12,338 nt of DNA from Brachionus koreanus (taxonomy: Eukaryota; Rotifera; Eurotatoria; Ploima; Brachionidae), in contig PJRA01000509.1 in assembly GCA_016987375.1 (NCBI GenBank), forward strand, positions 1,113,557 to 1,125,894, read 5' to 3'. The notes beneath the pieces are model-generated. The model was not told the origin of the DNA. It saw only the letters and a program-made list of their open reading frames with translations, and did no database searches. Within the stretch, counting starts at the first letter, position 1. Every line of letters begins with the position of its first letter. This document shows positions 8,008-12,338 of this stretch, piece by piece. The position numbers were made by a program, and so were the translations under genes.

Positions 8008-9772
8008 ATGACAAATTCAGGCAAAAAAATTTGGCCAGAAGTCCAAAAAGCCCATGAAACTAAACGCTATGAGCTGATTCTAATTGGGAGTGAAATTTCA
8101 AAACGAATCGAGGACAATGACGGAATGCTAGATGAGAATATTTTCAAATTAAAGAATCTGAATTTTTTGGAAATTTCGCGAACAAAGCTGGCCACTATTC
8201 CAAAGCAAATATCTTTTATAGAAAATCTAACATCTTTTTTATGTCATTCAAATGAATTAGTTGAATTACCAGCAGAAATAGGTCTTTTAAAAAATTTAAA
8301 GAATTTGGATCTATCGAACAATAAAATTGTTAGACTTCCAGCCGAAATTGGGAATCTAACAGAATTATTTACAGTCAATCTAAGCGGCAATTTTCTTGAT
8401 TCTTTATTCCCACTTGTCAAACTATCAAAGCTTGCCGTACTAGATATAAGCCGAAATAATTTTAAGTCGTTGCCAGATGATCTTGGTTCAGACCAGCTCG
8501 AACATCTGGCCGAGCTAAATGCTTCATTCAATCAATTAGAGGAATTGTCCCAAAATTTGGCTCTCTTGCCATCTCTTAAACTTTTCAATTTAGAAAACAA
8601 TACTCTTACTAATATTCCAGCTAATTTAAGCCAATGTGTCAAACTAAAAGATTTGCTCCTCAAAGAGAATAAACTTAAGGACAACAGACTAAAGAAACTA
8701 GTTGAGCAAAACAAAATGAAGCCTATTATTGAATATTTGGAGAAAACATATGTCGAAGAATTAAAGAAAAAACCTCAAGAAAAATCCAAAGTTTCTAAAA
8801 AGAAAAAAATAGTCGATCAAGCAAATGAATATGACTTGATAAAAATATACCATTGTCAAGATCAGCAGTTTATCAGCAAAGAAATAATGATAAATGAATC
8901 AGTTAATGATGTTAGACCATTTATTCTATGTGTCATATTTCGTTCTATTGATTTAGAAACAAATGGCAATTTAAAAAAATTCTTGAATCTTCAAGTAAAT
9001 AAACAATGAAAAAATATTTTTTGAATGAAGTATTAAATTTTAATTAAAGACAAAATTGCATGATGAGGAATGCCAAAAAAGAACCCTTGCCACAATAGCC
9101 ACTCACGATTTACAAAATGTTGGGGACAAATTGTGCTATGGAGTTGAGGACCCGACTAAAATAGAGGTTTAAAATAAAACTAATAAAATCTTACTAGAAA
9201 TTGAAAATTTATTTCTTCTAAAGTTGGTTCCATTAGGAAGAAAGAATCCAATTGAAGCAAGCGAATATTTTTTCAAACTAATGGATGAAGCTGAAGCAGA
9301 ACGCAAAGCCAAAAAGCGTAATCAATTGTCCGGAATTTACAAATATCTGTCTTTATTGGAGAAACAGGAAAAATTTGCATTTTTGCAAGATTCGGAAGCA
9401 ATTATTTCTCTTCCACCTTTGACTAATGCTGAAAAAACTCGAATGTCACAGAGTACTAAAGATGTTCTAGTCGAAATTACAAGTTCTGTTAGTTTGGAAA
9501 TTTGCAAGAAAGTAATGGAAAAATTAATTATCGGAATGTTTCAAGTCGGAATTGTATCTAAACTTGATCTCAGTCAGCAAGTTGAAGATTTAAATTTAGA
9601 AAATAACGAAGAACAAAAATTAAGACAAATTATTTTAGTACAACAAGTGAAAATTGTTGATTCGAAATCTTGTCTTAAAAATGTTTATCCATCTCGAGTT
9701 GATTTTAATTTTAAAGAAGTAGCTAATCTTAGTACTGAAATTAAAGTTTTAAGAATGTATGATGAAAATTAG
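8008..9772 (+). CDS. LRRC47: Leucine-rich repeat-containing protein 47, three exons
   Basis: Exons are 8008-8994, 9050-9166 and 9224-9772. The introns (55 and 57 bases) are GT-AG and lie between codons. The product is 550 residues; human LRRC47 is about 583. After an N-terminal segment with WPEV (9-12), leucine-rich repeats of the LxxLxLSxNxL type fill about 49-232, then a Lys-rich linker (about 249-270), then a B3/B4-like region. In that region DVRPFI (301-306), TKLH (330-333), KRTLATIATHDL (339-350), VPLGRK (370-375) and SLPPLTNAEKT (430-440) are family landmarks. B3/B4 is shared with phenylalanyl-tRNA synthetase beta, where it binds and edits mischarged tRNA; the role in LRRC47 is not established. 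Exon 2 has only 39 codons and restores the TKLH to VE block that is missing if exons are read unspliced. The first ATG follows an in-frame stop. Confidence 0.96.
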
Positions 9773-9790
9773 AAACTTTTTTTGTTTTAA

Positions 9791-9796
9791 AATAAA
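9791..9796 (+). promoter_or_regulatory. Candidate poly(A) signal of LRRC47
   Basis: AATAAA 18 bases after the TAG stop (9770-9772). It mirrors the short stop-to-hexamer spacing seen at DDX49. Confidence 0.55.
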
Positions 9797-10109
9797 ATAT
9801 TTCAGTTTAATTATTTTAATTTTTTAAACATCTGAAACGAATGGTCAAAAATTGTCACTCTAATCGAAAATTTTTAAGATGCAGACATTGGAAAACATAA
9901 AATATGTGAAAGGCAAAAATATTTTATTAATTAATGGATAAAAAAAGAAGAAAATTTAACTAAAGGTTTATTTTAAATTTTTTTAATTTCATGCTAGGCT
10001 GACTGATGGTTTGACCACGAGTCAGTTAGCTTATATTTAAAATTTAAGAAAAAGTTCGAAAGCTGCTTAAATGAAGGAAAAAAAGTTATGTTTATAATAA
10101 ATGTTACTA
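9797..10109. other. AT-rich spacer
   Basis: No gene was seen. It contains a small imperfect hairpin at 9998-10030 (GCTGACTGA against GTCAGTTAGC). Confidence 0.55.
9998..10030. repeat. Short imperfect inverted repeat
   Basis: GCTGACTGA and TCAGTTAGC face each other with one mismatch around a loop of about 15 bases. It sits about 80 bases past the downstream end of the retroelement relic. It may be chance or part of an element end; no matching copy was seen elsewhere in the window. Confidence 0.3.
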
Positions 10110-10980
10110 TTGTCTATATATCTATTATAGGCAAAATGTCGTTTATGAAAATGGCGATATGCATCTTGATGGTGCGTCTGGAGGGTTTTCGGCACTCTTT
10201 TTCATAGCCTGATCACTGCTTGATTGTCTAGGTGAAGAATTACTTTCCGGGTTGCTCCATTTGGCACCTTAAATAAAAAAATGGCAAAATCGAAGCTACT
10301 GCCTCATTAAATACAATTTTTTCGATACGACTAGCTATTGAGAAATCACTTCCCGAATGGCTGTCAACTACCAGGAGCCTATATTCCCTCATTTTTTGAA
10401 GCGCATTTATAAAAAAAGCTACCTTGCCTGCATAACTTAGATAGTAATTCAGGTAGTCTTTCATTAAATTCCCAGCTGAAAGATCTGAGAGACCTACAGC
10501 CTCGTAAATCTTTTTAAGAAAGAAAGACATGTTTTTTATACCTAAACTGTCGGCAAGAAACCTATCTTTTTTTTACCGGTTTCAAAACGGACTTAGTAGA
10601 ATTCAACACCTAATCTGCAAGTTTAAGTTTAAGCTCTAAGCACATTATGGAGAACTTGTAGGAGGTTTCGATCCTTATGTATGATTATGAGATCGTCCAT
10701 AAGAGTATTGAGAAAATTTTCTAATGAACCTCAGTACACAGTTTGGGAACATTTGGTGAATGTAGAGTGCGATAAGCCCAAAGGTCATCTGATTAAATTC
10801 GAAAAACTCCCCTTCATATCCAAATCTATTTTACTGTACAAAAGATGGTTTACCCTGGATCACTTGGAACAGCGATTTAAAACAAAATTTGGGCGTATCT
10901 ATTTTTTTCGTCAGAGGCGAGAAATCACCATTTGGCCTGATTTAGTAATTAATTGTTTTCTGGAATTAGAGTTTAGAACA
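10110..10980 (-). pseudogene. Reverse transcriptase-RNase H relic, DIRS/Ngaro-like
   Basis: Read on the minus strand in shifting frames, the motifs follow RT order. TKKIDTPKFCFKSLFQVIQ lies near 10913-10855 and KIDLDMKGSFSNLI at 10832-10791. GEFFEFNQMTFGL (one frame) and PLGLSHSTFTKCSQTV (another) cover 10812-10740. The catalytic box is LMDDLIII at 10703-10680, with Leu where Tyr is usual. VLNSTKSVLKPVKK is near 10606-10565, and FLADSLGIKNMSFFL near 10557-10510. RNase H pieces follow: VDSHSG (Asp at 10365-10363), FNEAVASIL (Glu at 10305-10303) and KVILHLDNQAVI (Asp at 10228-10226). The 'LN..KS.L.P...FLG...D...M' block is typical of DIRS/Ngaro tyrosine-recombinase retroelements, though no recombinase is seen. 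At least two internal stops and several frameshifts show that it is dead. The segment is GC-richer than its flanks. Confidence 0.7.
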
Positions 10981-12338
10981 GATAAGCAAGTTAAAGTAAT
11001 CAGACAAACAATGAATTTACTGCCTATAGATGGTGATACAAAAATGTTGAGATCTACAGGTTATTGTTTCATAATTCGCTGTAAATGCAAAAAATCTTAT
11101 AGTGTTATATAATACTAGGTGTCATGGTTCAAACTGCTTTTGTATAATAAGTGAATTCTATTTATTTTAGTTTACGTCGGAATTTAGTAATTTAAAATAA
11201 AATTTAATCTTTTCAGGAAATATCGAAAAAAAAATATCTAGTATAAAAGTGAAATTTTTATATTTAATTTTTCTTTTAAAAGTCCCAAAATTAGCTATAT
11301 TACGTAAATTTAGACCTGATTTAGTAAGCTTACGTAACATTACGTGAATATTAGATGGTAAAGAATAATTGGGTAATTTACAAAAAAATTACATAAGTTT
11401 ACATTAAAATACGTTACTTTCAGTAAGATTGCTTACGGCTATGAGGTTTTTGGTAAGAAAAATGAAAAATTTGACTTTTTTCAACAGGTTTTGAAGTTTC
11501 AACTATGCTACCGTTCATTACTTAATTGTACGTAAAATAACACAATTTTTGCTAAAAAGATGAAAATACAAATCATCAAAAACTAAAAATGAAAAAAATT
11601 AAGTTTAAAACGTTATAAAAAAGTTTTTAGGCAAAAAATGTAAAATTATTTAATATTTTAGTTAAGTTTATTAAATAAATATAAATGGCAAAATTGATAA
11701 CATAGCTTTCTTTCTAAAAATTTTACTAAATTTTATCAAAAATAATTTAATACTACATAAGATTAAGTAATATAGCCAATTCTGTTCTGAAAAAACAATT
11801 TACTACAATTTGTAAATTATTAGTAATATGAATGAAATCATTAAATTTTAAAGCACTTCAAATTTCAATTCTGAAAAATTCATAAAAGAGAGCATTTCAA
11901 ATTTAATTTTTTATTTAAAATACATTTAATTACAATAAAAATCTCTATTTAAATCCAAACATTGTTCTCAACAACGAAATTTGGCTTTAGAAATTAAAAA
12001 AATTTATTAAAATTAACATTTATATTAGAATAATTAAAAAATTAAATATACATATTTGTAGCAAGAATAATTGATATTATTAAAAGAGTTAAAATTTTTA
12101 ATGATTGAGTTGTATCTATTTACGCTAGTATGTGATTTTGAACAGACTTGATTTATTTTATTTGATATTTGGTTTGAAGAAATAGGAACAAAAAGTAAAA
12201 AAATCCATAATTTCAGTTTTTATGTGTTAAAAAAAATTTTTTGATTAGAAAAATAATGATTTTCAAATTTAATTTAATATGATACTACTTATTAAATGAG
12301 AATCTTGAATTATTTTTTGTATTTTATTTTGTTTTTTT
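10981..12338. other. Geneless AT-rich tail of the window
   Basis: Beyond the retroelement relic the sequence is very AT-rich, with many A and T runs. No frame on either strand looks coding past about 11112. The only local signal is a cluster of ACGT-centred words between 11300 and 11535. Confidence 0.55.
11300..11347. promoter_or_regulatory. Cluster of TTACGTAA-type palindromes
   Basis: TTACGTAA occurs exactly at 11300-11307 and 11330-11337, and TTACGTGA at 11340-11347. Further ACGT cores lie near 11411 and 11530. TTACGTAA is the known palindromic site of PAR/E4BP4-type bZIP factors. No gene lies nearby inside the window, so function is speculative. Confidence 0.2.

Noticed and set aside
8244..8714. 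Two minus-strand ORFs of 95 and 60 codons
   Set aside because: Antisense shadows of the LRRC47 leucine-rich repeat exon.
10681..11112. 143-codon plus-strand ORF as a gene
   Set aside because: Its opposite strand carries ordered reverse transcriptase motifs over much of its length; no family is recognised for the plus-strand protein.
1..12338. CRISPR array, bacterial operon or phage features
   Set aside because: No regularly spaced direct repeats or ribosome-binding-site-led operons were seen; the spliced genes show that the DNA is eukaryotic.

Overview
The window looks like nuclear DNA of a small invertebrate animal with a very AT-rich genome. The three recognisable genes are animal genes, they are interrupted by minute GT-AG introns (49 to 59 bases), and the spaces between them are AT-rich and littered with decayed transposons. 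A monogonont rotifer such as Brachionus would fit. That is an inference from composition, intron size and gene set, not something the sequence proves.

Layout, left to right. Bases 1-1330 are mobile-element debris: the end of a Tc1/mariner transposase, then a non-LTR (LINE) reverse transcriptase remnant on the plus strand. A fragment of the same LINE, in the opposite orientation, interrupts it. Bases 1698-2209 (minus) hold a two-exon gene for the animal protein known in human as C15orf61. About 1.8 kb follow with no firm gene, though one stop-plus-poly(A) exon-like stretch lies near 3162-3305. Bases 4036-5656 (minus) hold a complete six-exon DDX49-type DEAD-box RNA helicase. Bases 5657-6811 show nothing firm. 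Bases 6812-7634 (plus) hold an unrecognised open frame without ATG, followed by frameshifted pieces that resemble the end of a PIF/Harbinger transposase. Bases 8008-9772 (plus) hold a complete three-exon LRRC47 gene (leucine-rich repeats plus a B3/B4-like domain). About 10110-10980 (minus) is a heavily mutated reverse transcriptase-RNase H relic, best matched to DIRS/Ngaro-type retroelements. The last 1.2 kb is AT-rich and geneless, with a cluster of TTACGTAA-type palindromes.

The three host genes do not form a pathway or operon. DDX49 belongs to ribosomal RNA maturation, LRRC47 carries a domain shared with the beta subunit of phenylalanyl-tRNA synthetase, and C15orf61 has no known role. Each reads as an independent gene; DDX49 and LRRC47 diverge across about 2.35 kb that contains the Harbinger-like relic. 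No convincing undescribed system was found. The most useful results are the exact exon structures, the identification of a conspicuous plus-strand open frame (10681-11112) as the antisense shadow of a reverse transcriptase relic, and two other decayed elements that simple ORF lists would miss.
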